Source: Nitrospinota bacterium
Lineage (GTDB): Bacteria > UBA8248
DNA: 5,844 nt
Direction of reading: 5' to 3'
NCBI GenBank assembly: GCA_011523725.1
Contig: WTGD01000453.1
Span: 1-5,844, forward strand
Below, one piece after another: positions 1 through 5,209 of this stretch (its first letter is position 1; every line of letters starts with the position of its first letter). The position numbers and the translations under genes are program-made. Under the pieces are notes generated by a model. It had not been told where the DNA came from and did no database searches. It saw only the letters and a list, made by a program, of their open reading frames with translations.

Positions 1-706
1 GGGTCACCTCGTCCGCCCGACCCGCCGGCGCGCTCAACTCCTCCAGGAAACGCACCGCCTCGTCCCTGCGCTCGGAGAGGGCCTCGGCGTCTGCAGACAT
101 GGCGACGCCCAGCCTTCCCATGCTGAGGGAGACGAGCTTCTCCACGTCCGCCCCGTCGGCGCCTGATTGCTCCTCGAGAATGGCAGCCATATCCGCCCGC
201 GCCAGAGCCTGGAACCTGAGCCTGCGGCAACGCGAGATGATCGTCGGCAGCAGGGTGTGGAGGTTCGGCGTCACCAGGATCAGGATCGTGGCGGCGTTCG
301 GCTCCTCCAGCGTCTTGAGCAGGACGTTCTGGCTCACCCGCGTGAGGAGATGCGCATCCTCGATGATGAAGACCTGCCGCATCCCCTCGTTGGGACGCTG
401 ATGGGCGCGCCGGATCACCTCCTCCCTGATCTCCTCCGCCTTGATGGAGCGAGACCCCGCGGCCGGGCGAACCGAGACGATGTCGGGGTGCACGTTCGCC
501 AGCACTTTCTCGCACGCCGCACAACTCCCGCACGGCGGCGCATCGCCCGCGCACTGCAAGGCCCGGGCGAACAGACGCGCCGCGCTCGCCTTGCCGACCC
601 CGTCGGGGCCGTAAAACAGATAAGCGCCCGCCACCTGCCCGGAGGACAAGTCCCTTCGCAGCAGGTCTAGGGCCGCGTCCTGGCCGCGGATGGATTCCCA
701 GCCCAT
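1..706 (-). CDS. holB: DNA polymerase III subunit delta-prime (clamp-loader ATPase-like subunit), C-terminus cut by window edge
   Basis: Delta-prime is a stator subunit of the cytoplasmic clamp loader that opens and loads the sliding clamp during replication. My reading of the minus strand from the ATG at 706 stays open for 235 codons to the window edge. Visible features: a P-loop-like GPDGVGK at residues 33-39; a zinc-module cysteine set C52, C59, C62, C65 (CGSCAAC); a Walker B-like VFIIEDAH at 112-119; KTLEEP at 131-136; a sensor-1 region ILILVTPN at 141-148; and the SRC motif at 158-160, conserved in DnaX/delta-prime AAA+ proteins. Length and Cys pattern fit HolB; DnaX (gamma/tau) would normally start differently and extend much further, and the tmk neighbour favours HolB. 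Family members are about 300-350 residues, so roughly the last third (collar domain) is missing. The start overlaps the tmk 3' end by 40 bp, with AAGGA nine bases upstream, suggesting translational coupling. Confidence 0.9.
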   Translation of the reverse strand, partial: MGWESIRGQDAALDLLRRDLSSGQVAGAYLFYGPDGVGKASAARLFARALQCAGDAPPCGSCAACEKVLANVHPDIVSVRPAAGSRSIKAEEIREEVIRRAHQRPNEGMRQVFIIEDAHLLTRVSQNVLLKTLEEPNAATILILVTPNLHTLLPTIISRCRRLRFQALARADMAAILEEQSGADGADVEKLVSLSMGRLGVAMSADAEALSERRDEAVRFLEELSAPAGRADEVT

Positions 707-1320
707 TCGAATCTTTCCTTCACGATGGCCACTACTTCCTCGTGCACCTGCTCAATCGCGCCCTCGCCCAAGGCGCGAAAACGCCCGGGCTCGCGCTCCG
801 CCAGCGCCTCGAAGCCCGCCTGCACCCGGCGGTGAAACGCCAGGCTCTCGCCCTCGAGCCTGTCGCCCGCGCTCTCGCCGCGCGCGCGGTCGAGACCTTC
901 TTCGAGCGATACCGAGAACAGCAGCGTCAAGTCGGGAACGAGCCCTCCGCTCGCCATGCGGTTGAGCTCCAGTACCATCTCCTCGTCCAGCCTCCGCCCG
1001 AACGCCTGATACGCCGTGGTGGAATCGTAAAACCGGTCGCAAAGAACGTGGGCGCCCGCCTCCAGGGCCGGCCGGATCACCTCGCTCACATGCTGCGCCC
1101 TGTCCGCCTCGTAGAGCAGGAGTTCCGTGGCGGCATCCAGGCCCTCATCGCGCGGGGCGAGGAGCAGTTCGCGGATACCCTCACCCACCTTCGTGCCGCC
1201 GGGCTCGCGCGTGGCGAGTACGGGCAGGCCCGCTTCTTCCATCCACGCCCGCAAGAGCGCCATCTGGGTCGACTTGCCGCAACCCTCCACACCCTCGAAC
1301 GTGATGAAACGACCCCGCAT
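667..1320 (-). CDS. tmk: Thymidylate kinase (dTMP kinase)
   Basis: Catalyses ATP-dependent phosphorylation of dTMP to dTDP in dTTP synthesis, in the cytoplasm. With the ATG at 1320 the protein has 217 residues, normal for bacterial TMPK. Motifs: P-loop GVEGCGKST at 10-18 following the family-typical FEG; REPGG at 38-42; the dTMP-binding DRFYDS at 95-100 and TTAYQ at 101-105; and a LID segment RARGESAGDR at about 145-154 with basic residues. The Glu in the P-loop plus basic LID residues resemble the E. coli-type (type II) arrangement. An in-frame GTG at 1350 would add ten residues, but it has only a TAAGGT almost touching it, whereas the ATG at 1320 has GGGAG at a seven-base spacing and leaves the canonical short N-terminus, so I chose the ATG. 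Oddity: the strand that usually reads LDV after PDLT reads FSV (Ser136). It lies 72 bp after the response regulator and overlaps holB, a common tmk-holB order. Confidence 0.95.
   Translation of the reverse strand: MRGRFITFEGVEGCGKSTQMALLRAWMEEAGLPVLATREPGGTKVGEGIRELLLAPRDEGLDAATELLLYEADRAQHVSEVIRPALEAGAHVLCDRFYDSTTAYQAFGRRLDEEMVLELNRMASGGLVPDLTLLFSVSLEEGLDRARGESAGDRLEGESLAFHRRVQAGFEALAEREPGRFRALGEGAIEQVHEEVVAIVKERFEWAGNPSAARTRP
716..720 (-). promoter_or_regulatory. Ribosome binding site for holB inside the tmk 3' end
   Basis: The minus strand reads AAGGA followed by nine bases and the ATG at 704-706. It lies entirely within the tmk coding region. This supports the holB start and an overlapping, probably coupled, arrangement. 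Confidence 0.6.
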
Positions 1321-1327
1321 CGGCAGA

Positions 1328-1332
1328 CTCCC
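1328..1332 (-). promoter_or_regulatory. Ribosome binding site deciding the tmk start
   Basis: GGGAG on the minus strand sits seven bases before the ATG at 1318-1320. The alternative GTG at 1348-1350 lacks a properly spaced site. Confidence 0.6.
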
Positions 1333-1364
1333 GGAAAATTCTCGCGCCACACCTTACCACAACC

Positions 1365-1391
1365 CGCTCGAGAACAAGCGATGCGCGAGCG
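1365..1391 (-). other. Weak inverted repeat in the gap between the response regulator and tmk
   Basis: The 72-bp gap 1321-1392 contains CGCTCG (1365-1370) and CGAGCG (1386-1391), a six-base stem with a 15-base loop. There is no T-tract after it on the minus strand, so it does not look like an intrinsic terminator. I see no convincing promoter in the gap. Read-through from the two-component genes into tmk is therefore the simplest reading. Confidence 0.25.
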
Positions 1392-1392
1392 A

Positions 1393-2772
1393 TCAACTCC
1401 CGTCCAGCTTCCGGTAAATGGTGCGCGTGGCGATTCCCAGGAGGCGTGCAGCGGCGCTCTTGTCACCGCCCGTATGCCGGAGAGTCTCCAGAATGACCCG
1501 CCGCTCGACTTCCGCGAGCGGGGTACCGACCTCCAGGTTGATGAGCGGCGAGTCCGACGCCGCGGACTGCTCCCCGTTCGTGGGCTCGCCCCGGGCGATC
1601 TGGGCAGGGAGGTCCTCAAGCGAGATGATGTCCCCCCGGCTCAACACCACGGCGCGCTCCACCATGTTTTCGAGTTCGCGCACGTTTCCCGGCCAATGGT
1701 AGTTCGACACCGCATCGAGCGCCTCGCGCGAAAACGCGAGAACGGGCCGGTTGTTCTTCGCGGCGAAGCGCTGGAGGAAATGCTCGGCGAGCAGCGGAAT
1801 GTCGCTGCGCCTGTCCCTCAGGGCCGGCATGTGGATGGTGATCACGTTCAGGCGGTAGTAGAGATCCTCGCGGAACCTCCTCTCGGCCACGGCGGTTTGC
1901 AGGTCCGCGTTGGTGGATGCCACGATTCGCGCATCCACCTTGAGCGTCTCCGTCCCGCCGACGCGCTCGAATTCGCCCTCCTGCAAAACGCGGAGAATCT
2001 TCGGCTGAAGAACCATGGGCATATCCCCGATTTCATCGAGAAACAGCGTGCCCTCGTGCGCTATCTTGAAACGGCCCTCCTTGCGGCCCACGGCGCCCGT
2101 AAACGCCCCGCGCTCGTAGCCGAACAGTTCGCTCTCAAGGAGCGTTTCGGGAAGCGCCGCGCAGTTCACCTTCACCATCGCCTTGCCCGCCCTCTCGCTT
2201 CCCTCGTGCAGGGCGTTCGCCACCAGTTCCTTGCCCGTTCCGCTCTCGCCCAGTATCAGGACCGTGGCCGAGGTGGGCGCGACCTGGCGGACCATGTCCT
2301 TGACCCGGCGAATCGAGGGGTGATCCCCCATCATGCCCGAGGTGTCTCTCAGGCTCTGGAGCTGCGCCCGCAAGTCCGCGTTCTCGCGCAGGAGGGCCTG
2401 TTTTTCCAGCGCCTTGTCTATCGCCTTCAAGACGAGGGCGCGCTCCAGCGGCTTGGTCAGAAAATCATACGCTCCCTCGCGCATCGCCTCGACGGCCGAC
2501 TCGATGCTGCCTGCGCCGGAGATCAGGATCACTTCCGTATCGGGGCTTAAGCGCTTCACCTCCTTCAGCAAACCGATGCCGTCCATCCCGGGCATCCTGA
2601 GATCGGTGATCACCAGATTCGCGGGCTCCGCGCCGAACATCTCCGCGGCGGTTTCCGCATCGTGAGCCATCGCGACGTCGAACCCCTCCTTGGCGATCAT
2701 CTTCTGGAGGGCCTCGCGGCTGCCGCGCTTATCGTCCACCACCAGCACGCGCGCCCCGGCGTGGTCGCTCAT
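1393..2772 (-). CDS. Sigma-54-dependent response regulator, NtrC family (REC-AAA+-Fis HTH)
   Basis: Cytoplasmic transcription activator that, once phosphorylated, should hydrolyse ATP to open sigma-54 RNA polymerase complexes. The 459-residue length is typical of the family. Receiver domain about 6-120: acidic pair D13/D14, phospho-acceptor D57 (ITDLRMPGMDG), S85 and K107 (FLTKP). A predicted helical linker at about 120-142 is followed by the AAA+ domain at about 145-385: Walker A GESGTGKE at 175-182, the sigma-54 contact loop GAFTGA intact at 222-227, Walker B GTLFLDEIGD at 241-250, arginines in RRFREDLYYRL at 298-308, and sensor II GNVRELEN at 362-369. A Fis-type helix-turn-helix lies at about 420-457 (GGDKSAAARLLGIATRTIYRKL region). 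Its ATG overlaps the kinase stop codon (ATGA), and an ideal AGGAGG lies seven bases upstream, so it is the partner of the kinase. All catalytic and sigma-54 residues are present. It resembles AtoC/ZraR/HydG-type regulators; the target genes cannot be read from this window. Confidence 0.95.
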   Translation of the reverse strand: MSDHAGARVLVVDDKRGSREALQKMIAKEGFDVAMAHDAETAAEMFGAEPANLVITDLRMPGMDGIGLLKEVKRLSPDTEVILISGAGSIESAVEAMREGAYDFLTKPLERALVLKAIDKALEKQALLRENADLRAQLQSLRDTSGMMGDHPSIRRVKDMVRQVAPTSATVLILGESGTGKELVANALHEGSERAGKAMVKVNCAALPETLLESELFGYERGAFTGAVGRKEGRFKIAHEGTLFLDEIGDMPMVLQPKILRVLQEGEFERVGGTETLKVDARIVASTNADLQTAVAERRFREDLYYRLNVITIHMPALRDRRSDIPLLAEHFLQRFAAKNNRPVLAFSREALDAVSNYHWPGNVRELENMVERAVVLSRGDIISLEDLPAQIARGEPTNGEQSAASDSPLINLEVGTPLAEVERRVILETLRHTGGDKSAAARLLGIATRTIYRKLDGS

Positions 2773-4997
2773 GCCTTCGCCTCCTGGGCAACCGGGAGCG
2801 GGAGTTCGACGATGAAGGTGGCGCCCGCTCCCTCCTCGCTCTCGAAATGGATGCTTCCCCCGTGCTCGGTGATGATTTGACGGCTCAGGACGAGGCCGAG
2901 GCCGGTTCCGTCCGCCTTCGTCGTGAAAAACGGCGTGAACAAAGAAGCCTGCTCCTCGAGGCTGATGCCTTCCCCGCTGTCCGATATCCGGATGGCGAGG
3001 TGCTGGTTTTCCAGTTCGGTCTTCACCAGGAGGCGACCGCCGTCGGGCATCGCGTCGAAACCGTTCAATATGAGGTTCTGAATCGCGACGCGCATTTGCG
3101 TTTCATCCAGGACGACTCCGGGGATGTCCATTTCGAGTTCCTTTTCAATGCGGATTTTTCTGCTCGCCGCCACTTCCGCGTGCAGGTCCAGCAAATCCTC
3201 GATCATCTCGTTGCAGTCGATCGGCGTTCTCTCCAGACTGGGCATCCGCACGAACTTGAGATAATCGGCCGTCACCTGTCTGAGGATATCCACCTCCGCC
3301 CTCACGGATTTGAGCAGCGTCCACGCCTCGGAGGTGTCCGCTTCCTGGAATTGCGACAACTCATCGCCGAGCAATTCCGCGCTCAGGTTGATGGCCGAGA
3401 GGGGATTGCGTATGGAATGCGCCACCTGCTCACTCATCTTGCCGACTATCGAGAGCCGCTCGCTTTGGAGAACCTCGTTTTCGAGCGCCTTGCGCTCGGT
3501 CACGTCCTTCAAATACAAAATCACCTGGAGCGTCGCCCCCGAGGCGTCGAGAATCGGATAGGTATAGTATTCCATATCCATCCGGCGCCCATCTTCCCAC
3601 GAAATCGACTTTTCGAAAAAACCCGGCTCGCCGGTCGCGAACGTGTCGACCACGATGGCGCGCTCGACGAAAGACGCCGGCACGGCGCCGGGCGGCGATA
3701 TCTCCCATTTCTGATCCAGCAAGTCGGAAGTCTCGCGCCCGAAGAGCCTTCCCATCGAGCGATTGAGCATCCGGATGCGGAAATCCCTGTCCAGAATGCC
3801 GATGGCGTCCGTGATGCCGTCGAACAGCGCCTGAAGCCGCCTGTTGCTCTCCAGCACCTGCTCGGACCAGTGGATCCTGTCCTCGGCCCGTATGCGTCTG
3901 CGCTCGCGATCGAGTATCAGGAGAGCGGCCAGAACCAGGGCGACGAACCCGAAGGCCGTCAGCAGCAGTCCCTTGCGGAACAAGCGCCCGATCAACCCGA
4001 CGAACTCGGTGGACGGCGCCGTGAGGGCGAAAGTCCATTTCTCATTCCCTACCGGGAAGTTGCTGAAAGCCGTCAGGTAGCGCATGCGTTTTTCTTTATT
4101 GCCGGGCCGGAGGTCGAGGTGCCAGTCAAAACCTTTCACTTCTTTCTTCATGCGGCCAACGAGTTCTTCGAGCCTTCCATCCTCCAGCTCGCGCGCAAGG
4201 GTGGACAAATGAACGCCCTCCAGCCGGGGAATGCCCGGGGGGAGGATGATTCTGCCTTCGCCGTCCACGATCCACGCCCGCTCGCGGCCTCCCGATTGCA
4301 CCGGCTCGACGAAGGCGCGCGCCAGATCGGCCATGGAAATTCGCGCGTAAAGCCAGTCGGGTTTCCGCTGCGCCTCGGATACTTCGGTCCCATCCCCCTT
4401 TAACACCACGGGGACGGCCGCGAACAAGGAGGAAACCCTTCGGGCTTCATCGCGAATCACGAGGATGCAAGCGCCCTGCGAGGAGGAGCAGTTCGCAAGT
4501 TTTTCGAAGTATTCTTTCGGAATCGTGTCACCCGGCGCGCGGCCGCCCTGCAGGTAGCCCAGTTCGCTCACACGAAATCTACCGCCCAGCCTTTCATACA
4601 GCCCCATCATCACCGCCATACGTCCCGGATGATCGGGGTCGATGGTGCGCAGAAACCGCGCGCTGTAGCGCAAAGAGGCCGTGAGCGCCTCCAGGAAGGA
4701 GGCGATCCGGTCTCCGGCCTGCTCCACGAGAAGAAGCTGGCGGCGGTTGGAACGCTCCTCGGTCTCGGCCTTGGTGTCGGCGTAGAGCCGGTAGGAGAGA
4801 AAGCTCAATATCACTATCAACACGAACGTCGCGCCTATCGTGCAGTACTGGAACTTCTGATTCGCCCGGCGCGACCGGGCGATTCGCGAGCGCGCCGAAT
4901 CTCCGGTTTCATCGGCAGATCCTGAGAGCGGCGGCGTCCGCCGCCCGAACCATCGCCTCCGTATGACTCGAAAGGCTCTCGTCCATGCGTTCGGCAT
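2769..4997 (-). CDS. Membrane sensor histidine kinase (Cache-like sensor, PAS, HisKA, HATPase_c)
   Basis: Inner-membrane sensor kinase predicted to autophosphorylate and pass phosphate to the adjacent sigma-54 activator. Numbering from the ATG at 4997 gives 742 residues. An arginine-rich cytoplasmic N-terminus (1-50) precedes membrane segment 1 at about 51-73; an extracytoplasmic region of about 270 residues follows to membrane segment 2 at about 343-363. The extracytoplasmic part has a WIVDGEGRIILPP stretch typical of dCache folds, and a cysteine pair C170/C177. A PAS domain at about 386-502 ends in the usual YLKDVTERK. HisKA carries H527 in VAHSIRNPLSAI. HATPase has N641/N645 (QNLILNGFDAM), the ISDSGEGI box, the FFTTK F-box and TGLGL. 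The frame is open up to a GTG at 5135, but that extension is Pro/Gly-rich, runs through inverted repeats and lacks a ribosome site, whereas ATG 4997 has AAGGG six bases upstream. ATG 5003 is also possible. Signal unknown; the architecture resembles AtoS/ZraS-like kinases. Confidence 0.92.
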   Translation of the reverse strand: MPNAWTRAFRVIRRRWFGRRTPPLSGSADETGDSARSRIARSRRANQKFQYCTIGATFVLIVILSFLSYRLYADTKAETEERSNRRQLLLVEQAGDRIASFLEALTASLRYSARFLRTIDPDHPGRMAVMMGLYERLGGRFRVSELGYLQGGRAPGDTIPKEYFEKLANCSSSQGACILVIRDEARRVSSLFAAVPVVLKGDGTEVSEAQRKPDWLYARISMADLARAFVEPVQSGGRERAWIVDGEGRIILPPGIPRLEGVHLSTLARELEDGRLEELVGRMKKEVKGFDWHLDLRPGNKEKRMRYLTAFSNFPVGNEKWTFALTAPSTEFVGLIGRLFRKGLLLTAFGFVALVLAALLILDRERRRIRAEDRIHWSEQVLESNRRLQALFDGITDAIGILDRDFRIRMLNRSMGRLFGRETSDLLDQKWEISPPGAVPASFVERAIVVDTFATGEPGFFEKSISWEDGRRMDMEYYTYPILDASGATLQVILYLKDVTERKALENEVLQSERLSIVGKMSEQVAHSIRNPLSAINLSAELLGDELSQFQEADTSEAWTLLKSVRAEVDILRQVTADYLKFVRMPSLERTPIDCNEMIEDLLDLHAEVAASRKIRIEKELEMDIPGVVLDETQMRVAIQNLILNGFDAMPDGGRLLVKTELENQHLAIRISDSGEGISLEEQASLFTPFFTTKADGTGLGLVLSRQIITEHGGSIHFESEEGAGATFIVELPLPVAQEAKA
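2780..2785 (-). promoter_or_regulatory. Strong ribosome binding site for the response regulator
   Basis: AGGAGG lies on the minus strand within the last codons of the kinase gene, seven bases before the ATG at 2770-2772. With the four-base stop/start overlap this predicts efficient translation coupled to the kinase. Confidence 0.75.
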
Positions 4998-5003
4998 CGG
5001 CAT

Positions 5004-5008
5004 CCCTT
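5004..5008 (-). promoter_or_regulatory. Ribosome binding site deciding the kinase start
   Basis: The minus strand reads AAGGG, then six bases, then the ATG at 4995-4997. The nearby ATG at 5001-5003 directly abuts AAGGG and is less well spaced. The further upstream GTG (5135) and ATG (5126) have no purine-rich site before them. Confidence 0.5.
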
Positions 5009-5040
5009 GGAATGTCGGCGGCTTTCGCTCTGCCCTTGCG

Positions 5041-5058
5041 CCGGACCCCGGGGTTCGG
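5041..5058. repeat. 18-bp near-perfect palindrome upstream of the kinase gene
   Basis: CCGGACCCC and GGGGTTCGG abut with no spacer and pair at eight of nine positions, with the remaining pair a G-T wobble in RNA. It lies 44 bp before the preferred kinase start. Size and symmetry are compatible with a dimer-binding operator, but GC-rich palindromes also arise by chance. Confidence 0.5.
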
Positions 5059-5078
5059 GTTTCTGATTCGGGAAACCC
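5057..5078. repeat. Inverted repeat / stem-loop in the kinase leader region
   Basis: GGGTTTC (5057-5063) and GAAACCC (5072-5078) form a perfect seven-base stem around an eight-base loop. It overlaps the end of the 5041-5058 palindrome by two bases. On the minus strand it would be in the kinase 5' leader. No T-run follows on either strand, so it is not an obvious terminator. Confidence 0.5.
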
Positions 5079-5102
5079 TTCCCCTGACCCGGCTCCAGGC
5101 GC

Positions 5103-5131
5103 TTGACAGGGGGGAAATCCCCTCATATCTT
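5103..5131 (+). promoter_or_regulatory. Sigma-70-type promoter of hrcA
   Basis: A perfect -35 TTGACA (5103-5108) is followed by a 17-base spacer and a -10 TATCTT (5126-5131, four of six consensus positions). The predicted transcription start near 5138-5139 falls at the first base of the CIRCE operator, the usual geometry for HrcA-repressed promoters. The spacer contains a small palindrome, GGGGAAATCCCC, at 5111-5122. Confidence 0.75.
5111..5122. repeat. Small palindrome in the hrcA promoter spacer
   Basis: GGGGA (5111-5115), AA, TCCCC (5118-5122) is a perfect five-base inverted repeat with a two-base centre, located between the -35 and -10 hexamers. It may be a second operator or chance, being built on short G and C runs. 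Confidence 0.35.
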
Positions 5132-5149
5132 GCACAAATTAGCACTCAA
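5122..5149 (-). promoter_or_regulatory. Weak candidate minus-strand promoter for the kinase operon
   Basis: On the minus strand TTGAGT (5144-5149) and TATGAG (5122-5127) are spaced by 16 bases, each matching four of six sigma-70 consensus positions. The -35 lies in the left CIRCE arm and the -10 overlaps the hrcA -10. This would give a leader of about 115-120 bases before the kinase ATG. It is the best sigma-70-like candidate I found by eye on this strand, but it is weak. Confidence 0.22.
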
Positions 5150-5165
5150 ACAGCCGGAGTGCCAC
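5139..5165 (+). promoter_or_regulatory. CIRCE operator (HrcA binding site)
   Basis: The left arm TTAGCACTC (5139-5147) matches the CIRCE consensus exactly. After the canonical nine-base spacer the right arm reads GAGTGCCAC (5157-5165), seven of nine consensus positions (consensus GAGTGCTAA). Seven of nine arm positions still pair. HrcA binds CIRCE as a dimer and represses hrcA and chaperone operons at normal temperature with GroEL assistance. Its position directly upstream of the hrcA gene and at the predicted transcription start makes the call firm. Confidence 0.93.
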
Positions 5166-5195
5166 ACCAAAATTCAGCGTGCAAGGCGCTGCACC

Positions 5196-5201
5196 GGGAG
5201 G
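5196..5201 (+). promoter_or_regulatory. Ribosome binding site for hrcA
   Basis: GGGAGG lies eight bases before the ATG at 5210-5212. No other in-frame start codon lies between the CIRCE element and this ATG. Confidence 0.75.
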
Positions 5202-5209
5202 CCCGCGAA

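Noticed and set aside
167..670. Plus-strand open frame of 167 codons opposite holB
   Set aside because: The minus strand here encodes a delta-prime protein with P-loop, zinc cysteines and SRC motif; the plus-strand product is an Arg-rich shadow.
1365..1391. Possible intrinsic terminator between the response regulator and tmk
   Set aside because: The stem is only six base pairs with a 15-base loop and no following T-tract on the minus strand, so it is recorded only as a weak inverted repeat.
742..2550. Plus-strand open frame of 602 codons opposite tmk and the response regulator
   Set aside because: It lies antisense to two genes with complete family motifs, spans their boundary, and its translation is low-complexity Arg/Ala/Leu/His-rich with no recognisable domain. 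Such long antisense frames are expected from GC-rich codon bias.
2847..4403. Plus-strand open frame of 518 codons opposite the sensor kinase
   Set aside because: It is the mirror of a strongly supported kinase reading frame; its composition (His, Arg, Glu, Gln rich) is typical of an antisense shadow and no domain is recognisable.
5057..5078. Possible terminator or riboswitch upstream of the kinase
   Set aside because: The stem-loop is perfect but has no U-run on either strand and no recognisable riboswitch core; I keep it only as an inverted repeat.
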